A stretch of 64,000 bases of DNA, from NCBI GenBank assembly GCA_963576785.1, contig OY756140.1, positions 3,596,001 to 3,660,000 on the forward strand. The letters are read 5' to 3'. The position numbers were made by a program, and so were the translations under genes. Source of the stretch: Chlorophyllum brunneum (Eukaryota; Basidiomycota; Agaricomycetes; Agaricales; Agaricaceae). The notes beneath the pieces are model-generated. The model worked only from the letters and a program-made list of their open reading frames with translations, was not told the origin of the DNA and made no database searches. Within the stretch, counting starts at the first letter, position 1, and every line of letters starts with the position of its first letter. Shown in pieces: positions 20,717 to 32,600 of this stretch.

Positions 20717-21361
20717 TATGTGCGGTTAGGTGGTAGTGATAACTATAGTCCCCACAGTAATGAAAATATCCGACGATCGTCAGTATGAGGGAGGGGAGTG
20801 GTACGAGGGATTATGGGGACGTACCTTGTACAACAAGTCAACGGGTGTAATTCGCGAAAGTTGGGAAAACTGGACATGAAGGTTAGGGTATTTATATGGC
20901 CTGGGTTGCATTAATTTACGTGGAATGTAAAGGGACGTGGAATATAAAGAGATGTGCAAGATGTGGCTCGAAACTATAGCATGTCCAAGCAGTGTGTGTC
21001 CAGGCGAATAGGAAACGGTTGCCAGCTTGCGCTCGTTTACGTCACTGAGTGGCTCGGCATATATGGACCCACGTCGTTGCTGTGTTCTATATTATTGTAT
21101 CACTATTATATCTTCTTTGGTGTTGTGTTTTCGATAGCTGGGTGGCTCTATCCTCTCGTGGCATTTGACTTCGTGTGGCACTTATTTCTGGTGTCCCCCG
21201 AGCGACCGAATATATTACTGGTCTATTTGTATTCTCGGAAATGACATTCCGGAGCTCGTGCTTCATATTGTTGTGGACTCAGGGAGGGTCGACCAATAGA
21301 GAGTTGGTCACGTGCACACACCCATGTTTTTTCAGGTGGACACGGTCCATTTATCTACGCA
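20717..21361. promoter_or_regulatory. Divergent promoter of F-box/LRR gene and utp18
   Basis: 645 bp between divergent start codons. A CCAAT box lies at 21,293-21,297 and an E-box CACGTG at 21,309-21,314, about 50 bp before the utp18 start. Their role is inferred from position only. Confidence 0.4.
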
Positions 21362-23536
21362 ATGGCGAAACCTTCAAAAAAGAAACAACGACTCGATGGG
21401 ACATCCTCCAAGGGTACAAAGAAGACAAATGCGACGCTAGAAAGACTACTGGATGAGGAGAGTAAAGACGATGAAGAGAGGAGGCTGGAGAGTATGTTGT
21501 TTGGTGTGCCGTATGTTGCCAGAGGTAAGGGGAGGGAGAAGGTGGCAGAGGGAGGACTTGTGTTTGACGTGGATGAAGAGGAGGGACGGGCGATGACAAA
21601 TCTGCTCGACTCGGACGTGCGTTTCTCGGTTCTCTAATGAGAATGACGCTGACGACAGCTGCTAGTTGTTCTACGTAGATGATGCACTGGCACAACCGCC
21701 TTCTGGTTCGGATGCCACGTCCTCCCACTCTGACTCTGATAGCGACTCCCGGCCCTCATCACCATCCTCATCCTCATCGTCCTCTCAACCTCACCCTTCC
21801 CACTCACCCTCAACCTCAAAATCCACAACAAAAAAACCCGCATGGACAGACTCGTCAACCACCACCACAACTACCCCCAACACCATCTCTCTCCTCTCCG
21901 GACCTTCACGTCTCCGCAAACTGCGACACTTTGCAGACGAAGACACAATCACTGAAAAAGACTACGAGTCACGATTACGTGCACAATTCGAACGTATACA
22001 TCCAGAACCTACTTGGGCTCAACGAGCACGGAAGAAGAATCGTGAAGAACGAGAGGACGAAGACGAAGACGGAGACGATGATGATAAGAAAAACTTGTTC
22101 ACATCCACAAACGGAATTCTCAAAGCCGCAGAACGACGAAAAGGTGGAGGTGTGCTATTACCTTCTGGGACACTTTCAATCGAACGACTCCGAGATGCGA
22201 ATTTGCCAACTCAAAATACAGCTTCTGGTCAAGTCAACGTTGTCACTTTTCACCCAAGTGATAGAGTCCCCATTCTATGCGTTGGGACTGCTGACCGTCG
22301 TACACGACTATACAATGTGAATTTTATCCTATCATTAACCACTATTTTGACTCATATAATGTACATTCCAGATTGATGGACACACATCTCCGTTGGTTCA
22401 AACACTTCATACACCTTCACTCCCACTCACAACATCAACATCCGCGTTATTCCATCCATCGGGTTCTTCAATCCTTCTCTCCGGTCCTCGTCCCTTTTTC
22501 TTCACATACGATTTACAATCCGGTACCACAACACGACACGAACGTGGCTTATGGGGTACCACTTTCACTCACTCTTCAATCGACATCGGAGTGAGTAGTA
22601 GCAACGGCGGCGGCGGCAACAAACGTTCAAGAAATAGTAATCCCAGATCCTCAAACATAGAAAACGTTCATTTAACAAGTTTCGATCCTACCGGAGAACT
22701 ACTATCAGTCGCAAGTGGTAAAGGCGCACAAGTCCATCTTGTAGATTGGAAAAGTGGTGCTGGACAAGTTATTGCTTCACTTAAATGTACCGGTGGTGGA
22801 AGTGTTTCGGGTTTATGGTGGTTCAATGCTTCTTCTTCCTCTTCGATAGGAGAGAATGGAATTTTAGGAGATATGGGCATGATGAGTTCGAAGAAACATT
22901 TAGTTGTGCTTACGTCGGATGCGGAAGTTTATTTGTGGGATGTTGGTCAGAGACGATGTGTGAGGAGGTGGAAGGATGAAGGTGGGTTTAGAGGTGCTGG
23001 ACGAGCCTTGGCTGGTACGCAATTTGGGAATGGGTCTATGGCTATTGGGTAATGTCCTTTTCTTTATCTCATTCGCGCGTGTATGTATGAACTTTCTGAT
23101 TTTTTATCTTAGGTCATCATCTGGTCTTGTAAATGTGTACAACTCAACGTCATATTCAACTCACGAAACCAAGAATCCGAAACCTATAAAGTCGATTGGG
23201 AATCTGACAACGGCGATATCGAGTTTAAAATTTAATCATGATGTGCAGTTGTTGGCGATCGCCAGTCGAGAGAAGAAAGATTCTATGAGATTGGTATGTT
23301 TCCATCCCTCACTTTTCCACCAAAATTTAAACTCAAAAATCTTCTTTTATTTCCTCACAATGCATTAGATTCACGTTCCGACCCTTACTTCGTTTGCGAA
23401 TTGGCCAACGCAGAGCACGCCGTTGGGGAATGTCACTGCTGTAGATTTTTCTTCGAAGAGTGAGTATGTGGCGATTGGGAATACGAGGGGAAGAGTGTTG
23501 TTGTATCATTTGAGAGAGTATGGTGTTGGTGTGTAG
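21362..23536 (+). CDS. utp18: U3 snoRNA-associated protein 18, WD40, SSU processome
   Basis: UTP18 is a nucleolar subunit of the small-subunit processome that acts in early pre-18S rRNA cleavages. The start at 21,362 gives a lysine-rich N-terminus. The first exon ends LLDSD and joins LFYVDDAL. An acidic/serine-rich linker follows, then FERIHPEPTWAQRARKK and SIERLRDANL, both typical UTP18 features before the propeller. WD40 blades follow: VNVVTFHPSDRVPILCVGTA, LHTPSLPLTTSTSALFHPSG, VHLTSFDPTGELLSVASGKG, HLVVLTSDAEVYLWDVGQR, ISSLKFNHDVQLLAIASR and VTAVDFSSKSEYVAIGNTRG. It ends at RVLLYHLREYGVGV, and the stop is 23,534-23,536. Four introns can be placed. A degenerate fragment of this gene lies at about 28,108-28,280. 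Confidence 0.92.
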
Positions 23537-24108
23537 GTACGAGTGATGGAGATTGTTTATATTTTATGTTGTGCAGTTTGGGGTATCGACCCTCGTGAAT
23601 GGTTTTTTTTATTAGTAAAGAAGGCGGAGACGTCGCCTCGGTGTAAGGAGGCCGCTAGTACTAACTTAGCAGAGTCCGAGTTACACATTCACTATCTTGG
23701 ACTCGAAACACGCCGGGAATCAGATATGTTGCAAAGCCAGCCATCACTTCTAAGCTTAATACGTACACTGCTATACTGTGCTAGATGCTATCTCCTCCAT
23801 CACAAAGGAAGACCCAACGCATCACTGATAAATCTTAAGAGCCACAGAATATTACTTGATCTCTTTCCATGACTATCACCATCAAAATTTGTGCTACATA
23901 TCAACTCTTGATTGATAGGCGCTATGGATCTCGTGGCTTCTCGCGCTATTCCTGGCCGTTTCAGTATAACAGAGAAGCGGATGCGAAGGAATGTTTCATG
24001 GAACTCCGAAGATATTTCGGATGTGATAAGTAGGATAGGTTGGTGATGCTTCAGACTCAAGCTCACGAGCATTTTTTCTTCTTCAGATCTGTCGAACTGA
24101 AACTTTCG

Positions 24109-24150
<42 letters not shown>

Positions 24151-24653
24151 GACTGGAAGGTTAGCGAGTTCGCCGGGGCTTGGATATTTGTGGATTTGCG
24201 ATTGGAACCGGGATAAAAAGAATGCTCGTTCTGGTTGATGGATTTTGGTAGATACTCAGCTACGAATCGGGTTTCCACAGATTCCGGGAATTTTTCTGGA
24301 TCCCTATAAGTGGTTCTTTTGGTTGCCCATCGTTTTGGTAACTCAAGTCACCAACTAGTCTACCAAGGAAAAGAGCGGCATGGATACTGGTACATGGAAG
24401 TGTAAGAAAAAAAATACCGTCTTGAGTGTACTTACAAGTCTCTCCCACCTGACAACGGGATTGGTTTCTGGGCTTGGTTGCATTCGACTCGTTGCATATC
24501 TGATTGCGGCGTGAATGCCGCTTGTTCACTCTCCTCAAAACGGGTACCTCGTCTGGAGCGATCGTGAATAGACTGCCCTAGACGTGATTCTCCTTCCTTT
24601 CTTTCCACACCAGTCCCGCAGCCGAAGATATCCCCGAAATTTAGCTGGACTCC
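23537..24653. other. Intergenic between utp18 and glutaminase-like 1
   Basis: About 1.1 kb. No reading frame here resembles a protein I know. The only clear structure is a T homopolymer at 24,111-24,148. The right-hand end must hold the promoter of the glutaminase-like gene. Confidence 0.5.
24111..24148. repeat. 38-base T homopolymer
   Basis: An uninterrupted run of 38 T on the plus strand. On the minus strand it would be a long A tail, as left by retroposition of a transcript, but I could not recognise a retroposed gene in the ~400 bp to its right. It could equally be an expanded mononucleotide tract. The length is likely to be unstable and error-prone in assembly. Confidence 0.85.
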
Positions 24654-27600
24654 ATGTTGTTATTTGTATTGTTTTTCCTCATATCAAGGAAACCACTGTT
24701 GGTCTACGCATCTGCACTCCCACCGGCTTTACCTCTCTTTGTAAAATCGCCATACCTGAACTACTGGATCGTCGACCCCCAAGGTCCAGATCTCACTAAG
24801 AGCCCAGCCAGCTTCTGGAATTTAAAACGTGTAAGACCTCCTATCATAAAACGAGTGAATATTGCTGTACACTGATTTATTGCGTAATGGTAGATTCTTT
24901 TCCCAAATGGACTTATTCGTGTTGACGGAATGACATATGAATGGATGGGCGGTAACGGGTGGTCAGGGGGGAACGCGACTGTACCGACTGTAGCCCGGTT
25001 TTTGACTCCAACCAAGAGCATATTTACCATTCAGGCTGGCCCTATAACTTTCAATGTAACTTTCCTGAGCCCGGTTGAGGTAATTCATCGCTTTTATCTT
25101 TTATGGGCAATGGGCTGAAGGTAAAACATAGCCGGACGATTTGGCTCTTCAATCTCTTCCATTCACGTACATCTACATTGACGGGATGGTAAGCACCGAA
25201 GGGAAACCTCACGCTATTCAAGTGTACTTTGATATCTCAGCTGGTGGGTATGAGTGCATGATAGTCCTTTGGGGAGCATGCAGGCTCACGTTCTTCATAG
25301 AATTTGCAAGTGAAAACAATGCCAATAATGTTTCATGGACCACTCGCCAAACCCAAGCCATCATTTATCACACATTCAGCCGGCAACCCCTCCCACCAAT
25401 TTCCGAGACGGATGAGGTGGCCGAAGACGCGACGATGTATTTGGCGATGCAGGTACCCCGCCATGTTTCTCCCCCTATGCAGGCCAGGCTGAAATATTTC
25501 CTCAGAGTCTATCCTCTACTACGTACATGAGCGGTGAGAAAAATGCCGTACGTGGGGCGTTTGTCAACAAAGGCGCTCTCCCAAACACCCAAGATCCGGC
25601 GTTTAGACAAATTCAAGAGTGAGTCTTTCCATTCTTCCGTTTGTCTCTCTCCCACTCGTGTTCATTACGTTTGTCTGGTTTGAAGTCGTTGGCCTGTTTT
25701 TGGTCTTGCACTGGATTTAGGCGTGATCTCTAGCATGGATTCTCCAGCTGTCTGGGCCGTAGAGATGGTCCGGGACCCTGTAATCTCTATAACAAAGTCG
25801 ACAGGTGACCCAGATCTCCGTACATCGTACTTTTGGTCGCGCTGGAGCTCGATTGAAGGAGCTGTATGTTCCCTAAGATTTGTCCTGGGAATCCATATAC
25901 TAAGGACCCACCCAGATGGAGGATTTCCTCAGTGGATTCGGGGATGCGCAGGCAAGATCTCAAAGTCTCGATGCTAGACTGCAACTCGACGCGTCGAGAA
26001 TTTCTAGTGATTACATGGACCTTGTATCTCTTTCCCTACGTCAGACATTTGCGGGCATCGATATCAACCTTCCCGGAGTTAGAGACTCTGCAAATACGAA
26101 TACGTCTGATATTCGCATATATCTCAAGAACATTGGTTTTGACAAGTAAATCCTCTAGAGCTTTCGGAATATAGCCGCTGATACAGAGACAGACAGACGA
26201 GTCCAGTCCAGTCGGTATACTCTGCCTTTCCAGCTTTCTTATATCTCAACGCCACTATGCCACGATGCTTGTTGGCCACGATATTCGAACACCAGACGAT
26301 ATCTCAAGGTTTCGTTTCACCGAACTTGGGTAGGGGATGTCTGTCCGTGTGGCAGCCCCGCTAATGATCACTTCAGGTGACAGTTATCCGACCATTCCTG
26401 CGGCATTTAATAGCGAGTCCCCTGCCCGTGATATTGAAGGTAAGGAATCCCGTTCGCGTGCTGGCTCAGAGGCTGATAGCCACACTTCCTGTGAAGATAC
26501 TGGAAGCATGTTCGTCATGAGTCTTGCCTATACTCTCAAAACGGGTGACACAAGCCTCGTCGGTTCACATGTAAGAAAACGATCCATGTCCCCGGACGCC
26601 ATTGACCTCAAGTTAGTACAACGCTCTTAATTCGTGGGCAGGTAACCTGAGGAGTCAAATATCACGAGTATTTGCACTGTAAGTGCACATGTGCAGGAAG
26701 ACCCAGCCGGATTTCAACTTGTTTTAGGTCGGATTTCGGGATTCCTGGCCCGGACAGGATTTCGCCCAACGTCATTCTCCAAGGCATTACTGGATTGCGT
26801 TGCATGGCTTTGGTAAACAACATACTACATAGGCAACAAGATCCTACAATATTGGTATTATCCAACCATTGCGAGAGATCCAGTAGATATTGACAACGTA
26901 TACAGCAAGATATCACTAATCTAACAGCGCAGTGGATCTCTCGAGGATTTAAGACAGACCATGTCCTTGCTTCTTTTGACACCGATTCTGCTGAGATGAT
27001 GTATAATCGATTTCCGCTGACACTGCTGGACATTCAAGACTTACTGCCCCAAGAGGTTTGGTCCCGCCGTCGCTACTTCTCCCGATTGGTTAATAACGGA
27101 CCCACAGATACTGGACAAGCAAGAAGCTTTTGAGAAGCGACAGCTGGACATGCAACGTGAAGCATCTTTATTGGCTAGGAGGGCACTATTAATTCTGCCA
27201 TTATTTCATAGAAAACCAGTTAGGACTCACCCTGGACTACTCGGGGGGTATTGCGGGGATTGCCAAAAATGGTACGTGAATCTGAATATCCGCATTTTGT
27301 ACGAATTTTAGAGCCAGGATGTAGATTTGACCATGCTGACTGCGGCGAGCTTCAAGAGTGATGATGCGCGGGATGGATTCATTCAACCAGTCTATGACTT
27401 AGCATTTGACCCAACCATCCAAGTGCCGTTTGCATCGACTTTCCAAAGGGATACAGGTAACTCTCATGGGTCAGCAAGGCAAGTAAGCCCCTCTGTAATG
27501 CTATATCCCGACACTTATTTGAGTCCCCAGCCCTGTACAAGGTGCCGTGTTTGCGTTATTAGCAGTCAAGTGAGTACACTCGGTTATCGTGGATTGTCAT

Positions 27601-28000
27601 TGCTGAGAGAGACAGTATGATCAACGTCTTGGATCCGACGACAGGTTCCTCGATAGGAAATCAGTCTCCTCCTGCACAGAAGGGTTCTTCGAGAGCAGGT
27701 ATCATCGCGGGAAGTGTCGTTGCAGGTGTTGCAGTTGTTTTTACTATCCTTGCTTTATGGTACCTCTATTACAGAAAGCTCGTACGCAGGCGGAAAAGAC
27801 TAGAGGCGGCCCATCCGGTTCATCTACCACAAGAGAGTCAAGGGTCCATCAACTTGCAACCTGCCCGCACAGACGCTGTTTTGTCATCTAAATTTCGTCC
27901 GGAGATGCGGCAGCAACGACATCCAGAGCCATCGACCTCAAACCCCTCTTTCGCCAAAATCTCACGCACCAATACAGATTCGACATTCGGGACCCCTTGA
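24654..28000 (+). CDS. GtaA-like glutaminase family protein 1, C-terminal membrane anchor
   Basis: This is a member of the fungal GtaA/DUF4965-DUF5127-DUF1793 family, whose known members include secreted glutaminases (glutamine to glutamate plus ammonia). The start at 24,654 opens a signal-peptide-like MLLFVLFFLISRKPLLVYA. Family blocks can be followed through many short introns: PLFVKSPYLNYWI, RVDGMTYEWMGG, TIQAGPITFNVTFLSPVE, FTYIYIDG, AVRGAFVNKGALPNTQD, DWPVFGLALDLG, YSAFPAFLYLNATM, CEDTGSMFVMSLAYTLKTGD, VILQGITGLRCMAL, DLTMLTAASFKSDDARD and PVQGAVFALLAVK. A single membrane helix (GIIAGSVVAGVAVVFTILAL) and an Arg/Lys-rich cytoplasmic tail follow. The frame stops at 28,000, just before an out-of-frame PPSY tail seen in its paralogue. 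Enzyme activity is inferred from the family; some introns are uncertain. Confidence 0.82.
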
Positions 28001-28870
28001 CCTTGAACAGCCCCCTTCATACTCACGGCCGTAAAATAGCGGTATATCGATAGAAGATTGTTTTGTGAATCCACTTTGAAAGGCAAAGCTTGAAAGCTTG
28101 AGCCATTGAATCTTCGCCTCCGGAGCTTCGCATCTCTGCAAACTACGACGCTTTACGGATGAGGGTGCTCGTCCATGTCCACATTCTCAAAGCCGCAGAA
28201 CGACGAAAGGGTGAGAGTCGTTGTGTTACCCTCTGGAACACTTTCAACAGCGTGACTCCATGATACGAACGTGTCAATATGGCGTTGGCGTAGAAGTACA
28301 GTAAAAAATGTTCATGTATTATGTCGTAGTGCCTCGGTCTCATTTCTCCCCCCTGTCGGCAAGTTTTTGGAAATGCCCCCTCGATCTGATTGATTAGAGT
28401 CGAAATCCTCAATGTGCAATGGTCGGTGTTCTAAACGAACTACATCCTCCGTACTGGGGTTCTTAAAAGAAAGGGTGTTTGCAAGGCGAACTCAAGAGTA
28501 ACGGGGACACATCAAGAGGGTGAGAACGGGGGTGAACTCTCCGCATGAAGTCGTAGAATTGTCCTGGACTGTTTTATCAATTAAATTTCGCCCAGAGGTG
28601 CAGCAGCAGCAGCACCCAGAACCGACCCCAAGCCCCTCTTCGGCCAAAATATCACGCAACAACGCAGATTCGACGGTGGATAGTGACGTAGTGCCGACAC
28701 AATCTACTGATAATAGACTAGGTCTTCTGTGGAAGGAAGTGGAGGAGATAAGGAATACGGGACACGTTGAGCTTGAACAGCCCCCTTCATACTCGCGACC
28801 ATAGAATAGCAATATATCGATAAAGGTTCGTTATGTGAACGAATCCGCTTTGAAAGGAAAAGTCTGAAAC
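27881..28870 (+). repeat. Tandemly duplicated 3' tail of glutaminase-like 1
   Basis: The sequence encoding the cytoplasmic tail (KFRPEM..., AKISRTNTDST) at 27,881-28,085 recurs at about 28,565-28,870 (KFRPEVQQQQ, AKISRNNADST). The second copy keeps an uninterrupted frame to VELEQPPSYSRP followed by a stop. In the first copy roughly 100 bp before the end are missing. The remaining LEQPPSYSRP is out of frame, so the gene ends in TFGTP. Both copies continue with similar 3' flank (TATATCGATA). Between them lies a utp18 relic. Confidence 0.8.
28108..28280 (+). pseudogene. Relic of utp18 between the duplicated tails
   Basis: Two blocks match utp18 exon 2 in the same orientation. CTCCGGA..CTTC..TCTC.GCAAACT.CGAC resembles about 21,895-21,935. 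CTCAAAGCCGCAGAACGACGAAA, continuing to the CTGG.ACACTTTCAA stretch, resembles about 22,119-22,205. The ~180 bases between them in utp18 are missing here, and several substitutions break the frame. It is a short, non-functional duplicate. Intron loss cannot be judged because only one exon is covered. Confidence 0.75.
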
Positions 28871-28880
28871 CTTGAACAAT

Positions 28881-29661
28881 GGGTCATGAGCAACCGAACC
28901 GTTTGTGCTTTCGTATGAATCCTGTCACTCCGCCACAGTAGCTTCCAGGAGATAGTTCTGGCCTTCAATGATATGATGAAAAGGTGCTCAAAGCTCCTAA
29001 GCGAAGTGTGTCAGTTCGCAGATAGTGCGCCTCCAAATGAGGGGAGGGTAGACCCTGAGCCGATGACGGAAGTTCGGCAGGATTCATAGAGCTGATCCCC
29101 TCTTATCGCAATTATTATTGTTTCCTCGGCGCCCCGAGAGGAATGGTGTACAAAGAAGGATGGACAATTCATGACGCCACAGTCATTGTCACCGGGCGCA
29201 CAAAGGACTGCTAAAATGAAACCATGACCTCATGCCTACCATTGAAACAGAGGTTGCGGATTCTGTCTATCGTTAGTTCAAAGGACGCTGTGTTGGTGCC
29301 AAATGCCTTCTTAAGGAACAGTGCCCAGGCCTCGGGAAAACCGGAGCTGTTTGGTTGGGTCCCTCATTGATGTTATCAATCATCCCAAGTACCCTAACCA
29401 TTTCCTAATCATCATTTCTTTGTTTTGCATCCGGAAAGCGCAAACTCCATCAGAAGGTAATAATTTTGACTTGAAAGCGCTGTTCACTTGAAATGAGCCC
29501 AATGCAAATGATTGTACACAAAGCGTGACAACAGTAGTTCTAATCCAGTAGGGTAAAGTACGCCGACGGAGCGAAGTAATATCGAAAATCTGATACCGAC
29601 CAAGGGTACATGAACCAGCCAAGGGGGCCTGAAGAAGTGTCAGCCATAATTGGACATTACC
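28881..29661. other. Intergenic, no gene seen
   Basis: About 780 bp between the duplicated tail and the 3' end of SPO22. Short open frames here have no recognisable composition or family resemblance. Confidence 0.5.
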
Positions 29662-32600
29662 CTAACGGGACTTGTCTGGCTGATATCGAGCGAGTAATTG
29701 CGTGTATGACTCCGAAATCTGGATAGGTCGTAAATAGGATAAGTGGGGCGCACAAATAGAACGGGATTTGACACCTGTCGTAACATATTAGAGGACATAC
29801 TTTCTCTGCTCGTTCTTTTCCACCAGGAACAAAACGACATGTTACGGTAGCTGCCTCGAACCAGCGTCTCGCCTCGTCAAATAGAGAAGCACTAGAATTT
29901 GTGGCCGATGAATAACACCATATTTCACGTGAGAGAGCACAGACTGTAAGCATTCCGTTCCAGTGTTGTATGCGGTGGCTAATAGCCATTGGCGTTCATC
30001 CATGGGATAAGGCTGCCCAGATAAGCACACAACAAGTATGAGCATAGACGTAACATGATCAGCAGGACCCAGGTCGGACCTCATCACTTTCATGGTGGCG
30101 TTCCAATACCGCAAGTGCCTGTTCGATATGACCAATCGCCGTGAGCCGATCCCCAGAGGTATTCCGAGCAAGACTGATGGTGCATAGCCCGCGGAGCCAC
30201 CGAGCGAACTTTTCGACAGAAACAGGTACCTGTGTCAAGAGTCCGCGTAGTAGCTTCTAAAGTGCGAGATTGAGCATCCAGGGATCCTTCAGAGCGACGG
30301 TGATGGACCTCTAAGCACGTATAAAGGACTGATAGATGGCCATCAGTAAGCCACGAGGCACGTAAGAGGATGTTTGGGGAACCGATGAATACCACCGTAC
30401 CATTCACAGGACACCCCTTGTCTGACCACTGTTACATGTATAACGGAGATATCGTCACCAATAGAATTAGGACACACCAGGATGTCGGCGATCGCTTCAT
30501 AGGCATCGGCAGCCTTAGGTTCTGAGCCGACGATCTCCTGCCAACAAGGAAGGGGGAAAGATAACTGCTATCAAAATCGCGCCATGTGAAAAGAAAGCCA
30601 TGAATATACCGTAATGACCGCCGAGACTCGATCCCAGTCCTTGAGTTGGACTAGGAAATCCGTTTCAAAGATACGAAGCGTGTAGACAAGGGACTGGACG
30701 TGGGCGGAATCAGCATCTTCTGTTACCTTGTTCCTATTAATGATTGTATCTATTCTGCTCTTGGAAGTACTGATTTCCGCGGTGATGGAGTGTATTTTTT
30801 CCCGCTGCATGGAAACAAAACAGTAAGAATTGGATGATAATCAATAATAACTGGTTTCGCACATCAACCAATCCGCTTGAGGCTATGATCTCACGGACCG
30901 AAAACACTCGAAATAGGGTCAGGTAAGGTAAGCAGCGCTCCAGAGCTTGTGACAATGAAACCGAAGTACCTCGAGCAGATACTGCGGCAAACGAGGAGTT
31001 GATGATGTACAGAGCGGCCTCAGGGTCCATATCCGCTGGCGAAGCGTTACAGCAATCTTCCAACAACTAGACGTAGCAATAATGTGTCAATTAGTACGGA
31101 ACAGTCCGCCATTGTCGCACACAATCCTCACTTACACCTCGTGATATGTCAAACAGCTCCGCAATGCGTTCTTCACAGTTACTCCACTCTGAACAACCTT
31201 GAACAGCACAGTTGTAGGCAGTACGCCAAAGCCAGGAAATATCTTTTGCGATCAAAGCAAAAGACTTTTGGGCAGTCGCCGCTTCCGTAAGGATCTTGGC
31301 TATATCGAACACATCAGTGACCGGTCAACCCGGGCGGAGATGTACAAGAAGGTCGCAATTTACACGTACCCGTTCGGAAGTGGCTGACCACGGTGTCCAT
31401 CAGAACAGGTCTACCTCACGATGAATATTGACGGATAACCAGCGGCAAAAATAACACAGACTTATTAGCCACAGGATCCAGTAGGAGCTTCATTGCCATC
31501 TTGATTATACAACGAACCAGTGTCATCGCTTCCACGATTGCCTCGCTGTTCGCCCCAACTTTGAGGGTGTTAAGAAGGGCTTCGAGAGCCGAAAGTAGGA
31601 CAGGTTTCATCTCCAGTTTGTGTGAAACCTGCGTGGCCAGAAGGAGCATCTTTCGGTCAAAGTCTGGTGCCTTCTGCATACTTCGGATGTGCATGATCGC
31701 TACAAGGTGGCGGAATGAGTGACACGTCTAAACCGGGATAAGGGCATGACTCACCTTCATCATCCAATCCTGTGAGATATAGACGATATGATTGGTATAG
31801 TCACGTTGAACTCAAAGGAAGGAAGAGCTAAAGGCGGTTCACCTTGATGTATGGCAGTTAAGAACATGACATAATGGGTTGTAGCTTCGTTGGTGGGACA
31901 ACGGCGGATCACCGTGGAGGCTTTGGCGTATTCCTTTTGCTCAATGTAACATAAAGCGGCTTTGCGAAAACATTTGGAAAAAGATGCGGAAGAATTCGCC
32001 TTAAACAGCTGATGGGTGCCAGCAAGGAACCACTCCGCAGCTTCTGGCCATCTCTTAGCTTGATAATGGCGGTCGCCGTATTGCCAGATCAACTGCATCC
32101 ATGGTATCGGATGACTCAAATGCATTCCTGTTAATCAAAGACGTACCGTGAGGCATGCTGTGGCAGGGGTACTTCGGAGCTCGACCTCGGCTTCGAGGAC
32201 AGCTGGGAAATGCCTTAAGCGGTTACCACCAACGGAAATTTCCAGTAACCAGGGTCACGTACATGTGAACGTAGCATCCAGTATCTTCATGGCGCGGGCA
32301 TGGTCATCGTCCTTGGCACAGTGAAAGATCAAAGACAGGAGTAACCGGTCGACGCTGTCGGACCCTGTTCCATGAGAATGCAAGGCCCGCTGTAGGCAGA
32401 GTTGATTGACAGAGGTGACGAGCGTGCTGGAGTGAGATTGTATCAAGCCATCATCCTACTAACTCCGACCTCAGTTGACCGAAGTCGACTCACAAAGGGG
32501 TGAGAGACCTCATTTCTTGGAGGATGCTAAGACAAGAACATCTCAAACGTTGCAGGACGCTTTACATAAATCGGGACTGACTCCGTGATATCTGTTTCTG

